Assembly (NCBI GenBank): GCA_910589545.1
Contig: CAJUSY010000047.1
Coordinates: 25,554-89,553, forward strand
DNA: 64,000 bases
DNA from: Peptoniphilaceae bacterium
GTDB taxonomy: Bacteria > Bacillota > Clostridia > Tissierellales > Peptoniphilaceae
Reading direction: 5' to 3'
Shown here: positions 24,425 through 33,201 of the stretch, piece after piece
How the letters are laid out: each line of letters begins with the position of its first letter
Numbering within the stretch: position 1 is the stretch's first letter
The notes under the pieces: model-generated
Told to the model about the DNA's origin: nothing
The model's input: only the letters and a program-made list of their open reading frames with translations
The model's database searches: none
Position numbers and translations under genes: made by a program

Positions 24425-25699
24425 TTAGATTAGATTTTTATTTTTTAAATTCTTAACAACTTTCATACAAGCAAGTAATGCTTGATTATAACTCAGTGAT
24501 CCTTGAAAATAAGCTACATAGGGCTCTCTTAATGGACCGTCAGCTGAAATCTCTATACTAGAACCATCAATAAAGCTTCCAGATGCCATTATAACTTTAT
24601 CATCATATCCTGGCATATCCCAAGGATAAGGAACTACGTGTGAATCTACAACAGATGATTCTTGAATAGATCTACAAAATTCAACAACTCTTTCTTCATT
24701 TTTTAAAATAATCGCACAAATTATATCACTTCTTTTATCTTCCACATCAGGTATTGTTTTAAATCCCAATTTTTTAAATACGTGAGAAAATAATAATGCT
24801 GATTTCATAGCTTCTATTGTAATCTTGGGAGCCATAAATAACCCTTGCAGTGTGTTTCTAGTAGTGCCAAAAGTTATTCCTACTTCCTTCCCTATTCCTG
24901 GTGCTGTTAATGTATTCGCTACCCTTTCGATGATGGACTTTTTACCAGCAATATATCCACCAGAAAGCGCTATTCCACCACCTGGATTTTTTATCAAAGA
25001 TCCAGCAATAACATCACATCCAACCTCAATAGGTTCTTTGTATTCAGTGAACTCTCCGTAACAGTTGTCAACCATGATGATAATTTCAGGAAATTTTTCT
25101 TTGATAAATTTAGCTGCTTTTTCAATTTGTTCAATATTTATAGCATTTCTCAAGCTATATCCTGTTGATCTTTGAATAGCAATCATTTTTACCGAAGAAT
25201 CTATTTTAGATTCTACAGATTCTAAATCTATATTATTATCTACCAAATCAACATAGTCAAAGTCAATACCATACTCTTTTAAATTGCATGGGGAATTACC
25301 TTCTATGCCTATCACTTCTTGTAATGTATCGTAAGGCAAACCCGTAATATATAACAATTTATCCCCAGGTAACAATACGCCTTTCATCAATAAGCTTAAA
25401 GCGTGGGTTCCTGAAGCAATTGAAGGTCTTACAAGACAGTCTTCTGCCTTAAAAACATCCCTAAAAATCGCTTCACATTTATCTCTTCCAACATCTCCAT
25501 ATCCATATCCAGTTGTTGATGCAAAATCAGTAGCTTGTAACTTATTATCTTGGAAAGCTTTCAAAACCTTAAGTTGATTAACAAACTCCAAATTTTCCAA
25601 TTCTTTAAATTTATCTGATTGTTGATTATTACTTTCTATGACTGTATCATAGCTAAAATCATCTACATCATACCATTCTTTTATTTTATCTTTTATCAT
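24425..25699 (-). CDS. ynbB: YnbB-family PLP-dependent protein ('methionine gamma-lyase family')
   Basis: The 424-residue protein belongs to the PLP fold-type I family often labelled aluminium-resistance or methionine gamma-lyase family protein; its biochemical role is not established. Family features are present: 'FASTTGYGYGDVGRD', 'RPSIASGTHALSL', 'MVDNCYGEFTEY' and a lysine segment 'VIAGSLIKNPGGGIALSGGYI' that probably binds PLP. In Bacillus ynbB lies near miaA, hfq and glnR; here it follows miaA directly and overlaps it by 14 bases, with no hfq between. It ends the mutS-mutL-miaA transcript. Confidence 0.85.
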   Translation of the reverse strand: MIKDKIKEWYDVDDFSYDTVIESNNQQSDKFKELENLEFVNQLKVLKAFQDNKLQATDFASTTGYGYGDVGRDKCEAIFRDVFKAEDCLVRPSIASGTHALSLLMKGVLLPGDKLLYITGLPYDTLQEVIGIEGNSPCNLKEYGIDFDYVDLVDNNIDLESVESKIDSSVKMIAIQRSTGYSLRNAINIEQIEKAAKFIKEKFPEIIIMVDNCYGEFTEYKEPIEVGCDVIAGSLIKNPGGGIALSGGYIAGKKSIIERVANTLTAPGIGKEVGITFGTTRNTLQGLFMAPKITIEAMKSALLFSHVFKKLGFKTIPDVEDKRSDIICAIILKNEERVVEFCRSIQESSVVDSHVVPYPWDMPGYDDKVIMASGSFIDGSSIEISADGPLREPYVAYFQGSLSYNQALLACMKVVKNLKNKNLI

Positions 25700-26630
25700 A
25701 TAACCATTCTTTCAAATTTTCCAAACAATTTTTTTCAATATCTTCAAATTTATTAAAATCTTCCAAATTCATCCAATGAATTCTTTCATCTTGTCTGAAC
25801 CAAGTTAACTGTCTCTTAGCATATTTTCTGCTATTTTTTTTCATTAAACTAACCATATCTTTAAAAGAGATCTCATTATTCAAATACATGAAAGCTTCTC
25901 TGTAACCTATAGCTTGAATTGATTGAGAATTTTCATCTGTCAGTTCATAAATATATTTGCATTCAGCCATAAAGCCTTCATCGATCATCTCATCTACTCT
26001 TTGATTTATCCTTTCATAAAGGATCTCTCTATCATCATTTAATCCAATTATATAAAAATCATAATCATCGTTATAATGATCGAATTTGTCGTTTATTTCA
26101 CTAAATTTATGACCTGTAAGCTTGTATACTTCAATTGCTCTAATAACGCGTCTCACATTGTTCATGTGAATTTTACTCGCCGACTCGGAGTCTATATCCT
26201 CCAACATTTTATGGAGTTTTTGATTGCCCTGTGATTCTGCTATATTTTCCAATTCATATCTTAATTTTTCATCAGATTTAACAGTGTTAAATTCTAATTT
26301 ATGTGTTATAGAATTGATATATAATCCTGTTCCTCCAACAATAATTGGAATTTTATTTTTAGCTGAAATTTCTTCAATTTTATCTATGCAAAGACTTTGA
26401 AATTGTTCTACATTAAAATTCTCATTAGGTTCAACTATATCTATCAAATGATGTTTTATTTCTTTCTGATATTTTGGTTCAACTTTTGCAGTACCAATAT
26501 CCATATACTTATAGATTTGCATAGAATCTGCAGAAATAATCTCACTGTTTAAACTTTTTGCTAAAAAAATACTTAACCTGGTCTTCCCTACTCCAGTAGG
26601 TCCGACGATTACAATACATTTTTTTCTCAT
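25686..26630 (-). CDS. miaA: tRNA dimethylallyltransferase
   Basis: MiaA transfers a dimethylallyl group to A37 of tRNAs that read UNN codons. The product is the substrate for MiaB, encoded in the same cluster. The 314-residue protein has the P-loop 'VIVGPTGVGKTRLSIFLA' at residues 6-23, 'ISADSMQIYKYMDIGTAK', 'VGGTGLYI' and 'RYAKRQLTWFR' near the C-terminus. The start overlaps the mutL stop (ATGA), and its end overlaps ynbB. Confidence 0.97.
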   Translation of the reverse strand: MRKKCIVIVGPTGVGKTRLSIFLAKSLNSEIISADSMQIYKYMDIGTAKVEPKYQKEIKHHLIDIVEPNENFNVEQFQSLCIDKIEEISAKNKIPIIVGGTGLYINSITHKLEFNTVKSDEKLRYELENIAESQGNQKLHKMLEDIDSESASKIHMNNVRRVIRAIEVYKLTGHKFSEINDKFDHYNDDYDFYIIGLNDDREILYERINQRVDEMIDEGFMAECKYIYELTDENSQSIQAIGYREAFMYLNNEISFKDMVSLMKKNSRKYAKRQLTWFRQDERIHWMNLEDFNKFEDIEKNCLENLKEWLYDKR

Positions 26631-28510
26631 TTTATCCTCATAAACATTTTTTCTAAATCTTTTTCATTCATTTCAATAAAAGTTGGTCTTCCATGAGGAC
26701 AAGTTAATGGATATTCGCACTTAAATAAATCTTCCAAAAGTTTAACTATTTCAAAGTTACTTAATGTATCACCGGCTTTTACGCTCATTTTACAAGATCT
26801 CTTTATTACTTTAGACTCTATTACGTCAAAAGGATCATTTGAATTCTTAGCAATTGTATCCAAAATATCAGTAAATAAAAACTCAGCATTTGAATTTCCA
26901 AATAAATATGGAACGGCACGAACTACTACTGAATCATCAGAAAAAACATCACTTTCATATCCCAATTCTTTAAATATATTCTTATTATTTGCATATATTT
27001 CCATTAATTCATCAGTTAAACATATATTAATTGGAAAAGCTAAATTTTGAGATATTACTTTTTTATCTTGCATTTGTTTTGTTAATTTTTCATAATTAAT
27101 TCTCTCATGACATGCGTGTTGGTCAAATAAATATATTTTACTGTCAAACTCATCCTTAGCTAAAATATACGTTTTAAATAAAACTGTTAAGATATCGAAT
27201 TTTTCATATTTTTTTAAAGAAGATTCGACTTTAATTTGTTCACTATCGTTATTAAATAAATTATTTTGATTTACTATCTTGTTTGCACCAAAAAAATCTT
27301 CGGTAGCTTTTGGCTTTCTGATAATATCTTCTGACTCATCTTTGTATTTTATATTTCTTAAATTACCTAATTTTGAATTATCATTAAAAAGGTTATAAGA
27401 ATAAGTAGGTTCTGACACCTTATCATACTTATAGTTTGTTAGGTTAGAATCAGATTCAAAATAATTTTTTCTTAAATCTTTGTACTTGTCATCATCAGGA
27501 ATTGACTGGCTAATATTTGCAATTATTGCATTATTTTCTAATAAAAATCTAACTTTTTTATTAAGTTCTTCCAATATTTCATCTATAATAGAAATTTTAA
27601 CTTTTTGTTTATTGGGATGAACATTAACATCTACAAGCTTTGGATTTATTTCAAAAAACAACCAAAATAATGGAAATCTCCCATTAGGTATTACAGATTT
27701 ATAATTAGATTCTACGGTATTTCTTATGTCTTCAGATTTAACAAATCTTCCATTTAGAAATATATATTGCATTTGTCTATTGGCTCTATACAAATTATTA
27801 TTTGAAATATAGCCATGGATTTTGTAATCTCGTGAATTTATATCTATATCAATTAAATTATTTGACATCGAAGTACCAAATAAGTTAATAATATTCTCCC
27901 TAATTGAAGAATTCTTTTTAGTCTCAAACAGAGTTTTGTTATCCTTAATGTATTTAATAGACACATCTGTGTTGCAAATAGCAAATTTGTACATTGTAGT
28001 TGTTATTAGATTTGCTTCTGTCTGGTCTGCCTTCATAAATTTTTTTCTTACAGGCACATTGTAAAATAGATCCTTGATTACTATTTTAGTTCCTACATTC
28101 ATTGCAACATCAGATTCACTTATAACCTTTGAATTTCTAAACTCAACTTTCTTCCCTATTTTTTCTGATTTTGTTCTCGTACTGACAGAAAGTTTACTCA
28201 CAGCAAGAATACTAGCTAACGCTTCTCCTCTAAAACCTAATGTCCTTATATCATACAAATCATCAAATTTTTCAAGCTTACTAGTTGAGTGTCTTTTAAA
28301 CGCTAATTCTATTTCATTTTTTTCAATTCCAAAACCATTATCGCTAACAGATATGAAATCTTTCCCACCATTTTTAATTTCTACAACAATGGTATCACTT
28401 CCAGCATCTATAGAGTTTTCAACCAACTCTTTTATAACTGAAACAGGTCTTTCAATAACTTCACCTGCTGCGATTTTTTGAATTGTATCTTCTGACAATA
28501 ACTTAATCAT
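26627..28510 (-). CDS. mutL: DNA mismatch repair protein MutL
   Basis: MutL couples mismatch recognition by MutS to strand incision. The start is taken as the ATG at 28510, giving 'MIKLLSEDTIQKIAAGEVIERP'; a GTG three codons upstream is possible. The 627-residue protein has the GHKL ATPase domain (about 1-330; 'ELVENSIDAG', 'DNGFGI', 'TLGFRGEALASI') and a C-terminal domain with the endonuclease metal motif DQHA-x2-E-x4-E ('FDQHACHERINYE'), so it is probably an active nicking MutL, as expected without MutH. It overlaps the mutS stop by 8 bases. Confidence 0.97.
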   Translation of the reverse strand: MIKLLSEDTIQKIAAGEVIERPVSVIKELVENSIDAGSDTIVVEIKNGGKDFISVSDNGFGIEKNEIELAFKRHSTSKLEKFDDLYDIRTLGFRGEALASILAVSKLSVSTRTKSEKIGKKVEFRNSKVISESDVAMNVGTKIVIKDLFYNVPVRKKFMKADQTEANLITTTMYKFAICNTDVSIKYIKDNKTLFETKKNSSIRENIINLFGTSMSNNLIDIDINSRDYKIHGYISNNNLYRANRQMQYIFLNGRFVKSEDIRNTVESNYKSVIPNGRFPLFWLFFEINPKLVDVNVHPNKQKVKISIIDEILEELNKKVRFLLENNAIIANISQSIPDDDKYKDLRKNYFESDSNLTNYKYDKVSEPTYSYNLFNDNSKLGNLRNIKYKDESEDIIRKPKATEDFFGANKIVNQNNLFNNDSEQIKVESSLKKYEKFDILTVLFKTYILAKDEFDSKIYLFDQHACHERINYEKLTKQMQDKKVISQNLAFPINICLTDELMEIYANNKNIFKELGYESDVFSDDSVVVRAVPYLFGNSNAEFLFTDILDTIAKNSNDPFDVIESKVIKRSCKMSVKAGDTLSNFEIVKLLEDLFKCEYPLTCPHGRPTFIEMNEKDLEKMFMRIK

Positions 28511-31082
28511 CTTTATCACCTAATTTCGAAGCTTTAATAACAAGCTCATTCAACAGTTGTAGGGACTGAAGTGGAGTAATCTCATTTATATTAATATTTT
28601 GAATTTCATCCTTGAAATTTTCCAATTCATTAATATTTTTTTCATCGTTCTCATCGTTATTAACTGTAAAATCTTCAATTGGTAAATCAATTTTAGTATC
28701 TTCCTTGTCAATTTCTTTTAAAATTGATTTTGCACGTTTTATAAGAGTCTTTGGCATTCCAGCTAACTCAGCTACTTCAATACCATAGCTTTTATCAGTC
28801 GAACCTCTAGTTATTTTTCTTAAAAATATAATAGAGTCATTAGTTTCTTTTATATCGACTTTCATATTGATGAGATTATCCAACTTTTTTTCTAATTCTG
28901 TAAGTTCATGATAATGAGTTGCAAACAAAGTTTTTGCTTTTATATTCCTTGATATATATTCAACGATAGCCCACGCAAGACTTAGTCCATCAAATGTCGA
29001 TGTACCTCGACCTATTTCATCTAGAACTAACAAACTATTTGAAGTAGCATACTTGATAATATTGCTCATTTCTTTCATTTCTACCATGAAAGTAGATTCA
29101 CCTTTAAATAAATTATCACTTGATCCAATTCTTGTGAAAATCTTGTCCACAATCGAAATATTTGCCTTGGTAGCGGGTACGAATGAACCAATTTGGTTCA
29201 ATATGCAAATTAGGGCTACTTGTCTAAGATACGTAGATTTACCACTCATATTAGGTCCAGTAATTAACTGTATATCATTTTTCCCTGATCCTATTAAAAT
29301 ATCATTAGTTATAAATTCAGATTGACCCACACTTAACTCCACTATGGGATGCCTGGATTCTAGTACATCAATTAATCCATAAGTGTTGATATCAGGCTTA
29401 ATATAATTATTCAAATAAGCACATTTAGCAAGTGAATTTGACACATCAATGATTGCAATCAAATCTGCTGATTTTTTTATTCTAGACAAATTCTCTAGAA
29501 TCATTTTTCTAATATCCTCAAATATCTTATATTCAAGTTCAAAGATCTCATTCTCAGAATCTAATATTTTTGATTCTATAGCTTCTAATTGTTTAGTCTT
29601 AAATCTTGATGAATTAGTTAATGTTTGTCTTTTTTCATAATCATCTCCAACTTTATTTAAGTTAGATTTGGTTACATCTATGAAGTAACCAAGTTTTTTA
29701 TTAAATACAATTTTTAAGTTTTTAATTCCTAATCTATCTTTTTCAGACATTTCATATTCTACTAATTCATTTTTTCCATTCACTCTGTTATATCTCAACT
29801 GATCCAATTCAGTAGAAAAATTAGATTTTATTAAGTTTCCTTCTGTCAAAGTTATTGGAGGATCATCAACTATTGATTTATCAATCAAATCGTATATGTC
29901 ACGTAAATCATCTAATTTTTCTCCTATTAATTGTATGTTTTTCTTGTTACAATTTAAAAGATTTTTTAAATATGGAATCTTTTCAATTGAAACCTTTAGA
30001 GCAATTAAATCCTTGGCATTAGCACTTTTATATGATAATTTAGCTATAAGCCTATCTAAATCGTATATACCATCAAGACAATCTTCTAAATTAACTAATA
30101 ACTCATAATCTTCAAAAATTTCTTCAACCCTATTTTGTCTAGTTAGAATTTCTTCTTTATCCATCAATGGTCTTTCTAGATAGCTATGCAATAGTCTAGA
30201 TCCCATAGAAGTTTTTGTATGATTCAATACTCCGAACAAACTACCATTTTTAGAATTTGTATATAAGTTTTTTTGAATTTCAAGATTAATAACGCTATTA
30301 GAATCAATCTCCATAAATTCATTAATAAAATATTTGCTAGAGCTATTGATATGAACTAAATCCTCTTGATATCTGAATACATATTTTAATAAATTCACAA
30401 CACAAATATTAGTTGTTTCACTGTTGCTATTATCGTATCTTATCTTGCTATTAATGAAATCCAAAGCATTATTGCTATTATTAACAGTTGTTAATACAAT
30501 AGAAAACTTAGTTGCTATTGTTTCTAATGATTTAGCTGAAAACTCATGATCATTAAATATTATTTCTTTTGGAGTAATTTTTGAAATCTCATTTTCAATT
30601 ATTTTATAAATATCATCAGATGTGGTATTTGTATATGAAATATCACCCGTAGAGATGTCTATATACGAAATAGCAACTTCATTTAATTTTTTTGAAATAC
30701 TCATCAAATAATTAAAATTTCCAGTGTCAGAATTCTCATTTTCAATTACTGTAGCAGGAGTATAAATTTTAATGATTCCTCTTTTAACTAAACCTTTTAC
30801 CAATTTGGGATCTTCAAGTTGTTCACATATAGCAACCTTATATCCTTTTGATACCAATTTATTAATATATACATCACTCACATGGTAAGGAATACCACAC
30901 ATTGGACATTTTTGGTTTTCTCCACAGTCTCTTTGTGTCAAAACAATTTCAAGTTCTTTGGAAGCTAGTAACGCATCTTCAAAGAACATTTCGTAGAAAT
31001 CTCCTAATCTAAAAAATAATATACAATCTTTGTTCTGTTCTTTTATTTCTTTGTATTGTTTAATCATAGGAGTATAACCCAT
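28503..31082 (-). CDS. mutS: DNA mismatch repair protein MutS
   Basis: MutS recognises mismatches and small loops. The 859-residue protein carries the mismatch-binding Phe-x-Glu in 'FRLGDFYEMFFEDA' near residue 28, the connector, lever and clamp domains, and the ATPase with Walker A 'TGPNMSGKSTYLRQ' (near residue 608), 'STFMVEMKEMSNI' and 'LVLDEIGRGTSTFDG'. The length is normal. The gene follows the miaB stop by 1 base and overlaps mutL, so the three are co-transcribed. Confidence 0.98.
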   Translation of the reverse strand: MGYTPMIKQYKEIKEQNKDCILFFRLGDFYEMFFEDALLASKELEIVLTQRDCGENQKCPMCGIPYHVSDVYINKLVSKGYKVAICEQLEDPKLVKGLVKRGIIKIYTPATVIENENSDTGNFNYLMSISKKLNEVAISYIDISTGDISYTNTTSDDIYKIIENEISKITPKEIIFNDHEFSAKSLETIATKFSIVLTTVNNSNNALDFINSKIRYDNSNSETTNICVVNLLKYVFRYQEDLVHINSSSKYFINEFMEIDSNSVINLEIQKNLYTNSKNGSLFGVLNHTKTSMGSRLLHSYLERPLMDKEEILTRQNRVEEIFEDYELLVNLEDCLDGIYDLDRLIAKLSYKSANAKDLIALKVSIEKIPYLKNLLNCNKKNIQLIGEKLDDLRDIYDLIDKSIVDDPPITLTEGNLIKSNFSTELDQLRYNRVNGKNELVEYEMSEKDRLGIKNLKIVFNKKLGYFIDVTKSNLNKVGDDYEKRQTLTNSSRFKTKQLEAIESKILDSENEIFELEYKIFEDIRKMILENLSRIKKSADLIAIIDVSNSLAKCAYLNNYIKPDINTYGLIDVLESRHPIVELSVGQSEFITNDILIGSGKNDIQLITGPNMSGKSTYLRQVALICILNQIGSFVPATKANISIVDKIFTRIGSSDNLFKGESTFMVEMKEMSNIIKYATSNSLLVLDEIGRGTSTFDGLSLAWAIVEYISRNIKAKTLFATHYHELTELEKKLDNLINMKVDIKETNDSIIFLRKITRGSTDKSYGIEVAELAGMPKTLIKRAKSILKEIDKEDTKIDLPIEDFTVNNDENDEKNINELENFKDEIQNININEITPLQSLQLLNELVIKASKLGDKDD

Positions 31083-31083
31083 A

Positions 31084-32469
31084 TTAATCCACCATTTCCC
31101 CTGTTAATGCAAAAGAATTAAAATCTACAATTTTTGTATTTACTAATTTCCCTATATAAGATTTATCACATTTAACATTTACTAACTTAAATGTTCTAGT
31201 TCTTCCTGTCATTACTTCTGGATTATTCTTACTTTCCCCTTCAATTAATACTTCTTGTATAGTACCAAGGTATGATTTGTTCTTCTCGTAAAAAATCGGA
31301 TAAGCAACATCCAAAAGTCTTTCTAATCTATCTTGTTTTACATCTTCATCAACTTGATCTTCGAACAAGTCAGCTTTTGTTCCTGGCCTTCTGTTATATT
31401 TAAATGTAAAAGCTTGTTCGTATCCAACCTTTCTAACCACATCTAAAGTGTCTTGAAAATCTTCTTCTGTTTCTCCAGGAAATCCTACTATAATGTCTGT
31501 TGAAAAAGTAATTCCTTGTACGCTTTTCTTTAATTTTTCTATCTTCTCTAAGTAAGATTCCTTAGTATATTTCCTGTGCATTCTTTCTAAAACCGAATTT
31601 GACCCAGCTTGAAAAGGTAGATGAATGTTTTCGCAAACTTTATCTAATTTACCCATAGCGTTAATTAATTCATCCGAGATATCTTTAGGATGACTTGTTA
31701 AAAATCTTAATCTTTCAAGTCCTTCAACATCATTAACCTTTGTTAATAACTCGGTAAAAGTAACAGGATTTTCAAGTGTTTTTCCGTAAGAATTTACATT
31801 TTGTCCAAGTAAAGTTATATCTTTATATCCTTGATCTACCATTCTTTTTACTTCTGATAAAATACTTTCAACAGATCGACTCTGTTCTCTACCTCTCGCA
31901 TAAGGAACTATACAATAAGTACAAAAGTTATTGCATCCTGTCATTATATTCACATAACCAACATATTCATTTTCTCTTTTAATAGCAATATCTTCATCAA
32001 TATCATCTTTTCTTTCGATATCTACAACTAATTTTCCGCTGCTTAGGTGTCTATCTATAAGATATGGTAATGAATTTATGTTATTTACTCCAAATACTAT
32101 ATCTACCTGTGGATATTTTTCTCTAATTATATCTCTTGCTGGACCAGTTTGCATCATACATCCACAGACAGCGATTAGCATATCAGGATTCTCTCTTTTT
32201 AAGTTTTTTAATGCTCCCAATTGTCCATAGACTTTCATTTCTGCATTTTCTCTTACCAAACAAGTATTAAAAATTATAAAATCTGCATCTAATTTTTCAT
32301 CCGATTGTTCAAACCCCATATTTTCTAATAATGTTTTGATTTTTTCAGAATCATGTTCGTTCATTTGACAACCATGAGTAATTATCGAATAAGTTGGAGC
32401 ATGTTGGTGTCTATTTATAAATAAATTAACATAAGAATTTGAAGCCAATTTATTATTGTTTTCTTTCAT
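31084..32469 (-). CDS. miaB: tRNA-2-methylthio-N6-dimethylallyladenosine synthase
   Basis: MiaB is a radical-SAM methylthiotransferase that converts i6A37 to ms2i6A37. The 461-residue protein has the N-terminal UPF0004 domain with cysteines 'THGCQMNEHDSE', 'FNTCLVRENA' and 'VCGCMMQ', the radical SAM triad 'GCNNFCTYCIVPYARGRE' (CxxxCxxC) and a C-terminal TRAM domain. It belongs to the same transcript as mutS and miaA. A weak hairpin separates it from the phosphatase gene upstream. Confidence 0.97.
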   Translation of the reverse strand: MKENNNKLASNSYVNLFINRHQHAPTYSIITHGCQMNEHDSEKIKTLLENMGFEQSDEKLDADFIIFNTCLVRENAEMKVYGQLGALKNLKRENPDMLIAVCGCMMQTGPARDIIREKYPQVDIVFGVNNINSLPYLIDRHLSSGKLVVDIERKDDIDEDIAIKRENEYVGYVNIMTGCNNFCTYCIVPYARGREQSRSVESILSEVKRMVDQGYKDITLLGQNVNSYGKTLENPVTFTELLTKVNDVEGLERLRFLTSHPKDISDELINAMGKLDKVCENIHLPFQAGSNSVLERMHRKYTKESYLEKIEKLKKSVQGITFSTDIIVGFPGETEEDFQDTLDVVRKVGYEQAFTFKYNRRPGTKADLFEDQVDEDVKQDRLERLLDVAYPIFYEKNKSYLGTIQEVLIEGESKNNPEVMTGRTRTFKLVNVKCDKSYIGKLVNTKIVDFNSFALTGEMVD

Positions 32470-32491
32470 TTAAATCTCCTTTATAAAATAT

Positions 32492-32514
32492 AAGCCATCG
32501 AAATTCGACAGCTT
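32492..32514 (-). terminator. Hairpin between the PP2C gene and miaB
   Basis: Read on the - strand, AAGCTGTCG pairs with CGATGGCTT (two G-T pairs) around AATTT, followed by ATATTTTATA. It may be a weak or partial terminator within the transcript. Confidence 0.45.
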
Positions 32515-32525
32515 ATAAATAATTT

Positions 32526-33200
32526 CTATATTTTAATTAATGTAATCGTTATATTATCATCAGATTTATTAGTTACATTTTCTAATAATGTATTGCATTT
32601 TTCTTTTACGTTCAAGTTTGATTTCAAAATATATTCAATACTACTATTTTCAATGAATTTGTAAAAACCATCTGTAGCCATAAGTATCTGATCATCAGCG
32701 TTTAATTCCTTAATAATATAATCAGGTTTATCCATACTCAAAAAACCAAGTCCTCTTGTTATAGCATTTTTGAGATTTTCATTGTTTTTTACAATATGGT
32801 CTTTTGATATTTGATAAAACCCATATTCATTTTGTAAATAAGCTCTGCTATCACCAATATTGAATAAATACATTGTATTTTCTTTAATAATAGTGGCTAA
32901 GAATGTAGTTCCTATATTATTTAAGCAATTATTTGATTTTGAGAAATCCAAAATTTTATAACCTGCATGATGAATTGATCCATAAATCAAATCTTTCATA
33001 CTAAGTTTTTCATCGTAATGATTTTTAAAACAAATCAAAAACTCTTCAACAGCAATTTCAGAAGCTTTTTCTCCGTATTTGCATCCTCCCATACCATCTG
33101 CTATTAAAAAAATTTGGGAATCTTTGAAAGTTTCATTCTTATAGTAGTCTTCATTTTTTTCTCTGATATCACCCTTATATGAAATCGAAAAATACTCCAT
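32526..33200 (-). CDS. PP2C-family Ser/Thr protein phosphatase (PrpC/Stp-like)
   Basis: Such phosphatases reverse phosphorylation by PASTA kinases. The start is the ATG at 33200, which directly follows the upstream stop and begins the conserved 'YFSISYKGDIREKNEDYY' region; longer in-frame starts lie inside the upstream gene. The 224-residue protein keeps the metal-binding Asp motifs: 'REKNEDYY', 'IADGMGGCKYGEKAS', 'FNIGDSRAYL', 'LMATDGFYKF' and 'KSDDNITITLI'. It therefore looks catalytically intact. In Firmicutes the phosphatase gene usually precedes the kinase gene; here it follows a kinase-like gene with one base between. Confidence 0.92.
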   Translation of the reverse strand: MEYFSISYKGDIREKNEDYYKNETFKDSQIFLIADGMGGCKYGEKASEIAVEEFLICFKNHYDEKLSMKDLIYGSIHHAGYKILDFSKSNNCLNNIGTTFLATIIKENTMYLFNIGDSRAYLQNEYGFYQISKDHIVKNNENLKNAITRGLGFLSMDKPDYIIKELNADDQILMATDGFYKFIENSSIEYILKSNLNVKEKCNTLLENVTNKSDDNITITLIKI

Positions 33201-33201
33201 A

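Noticed and set aside
28074..28481. 135-codon + strand frame opposite mutL
   Set aside because: It lies opposite the conserved MutL ATPase domain and has no ribosome binding site or known domain.
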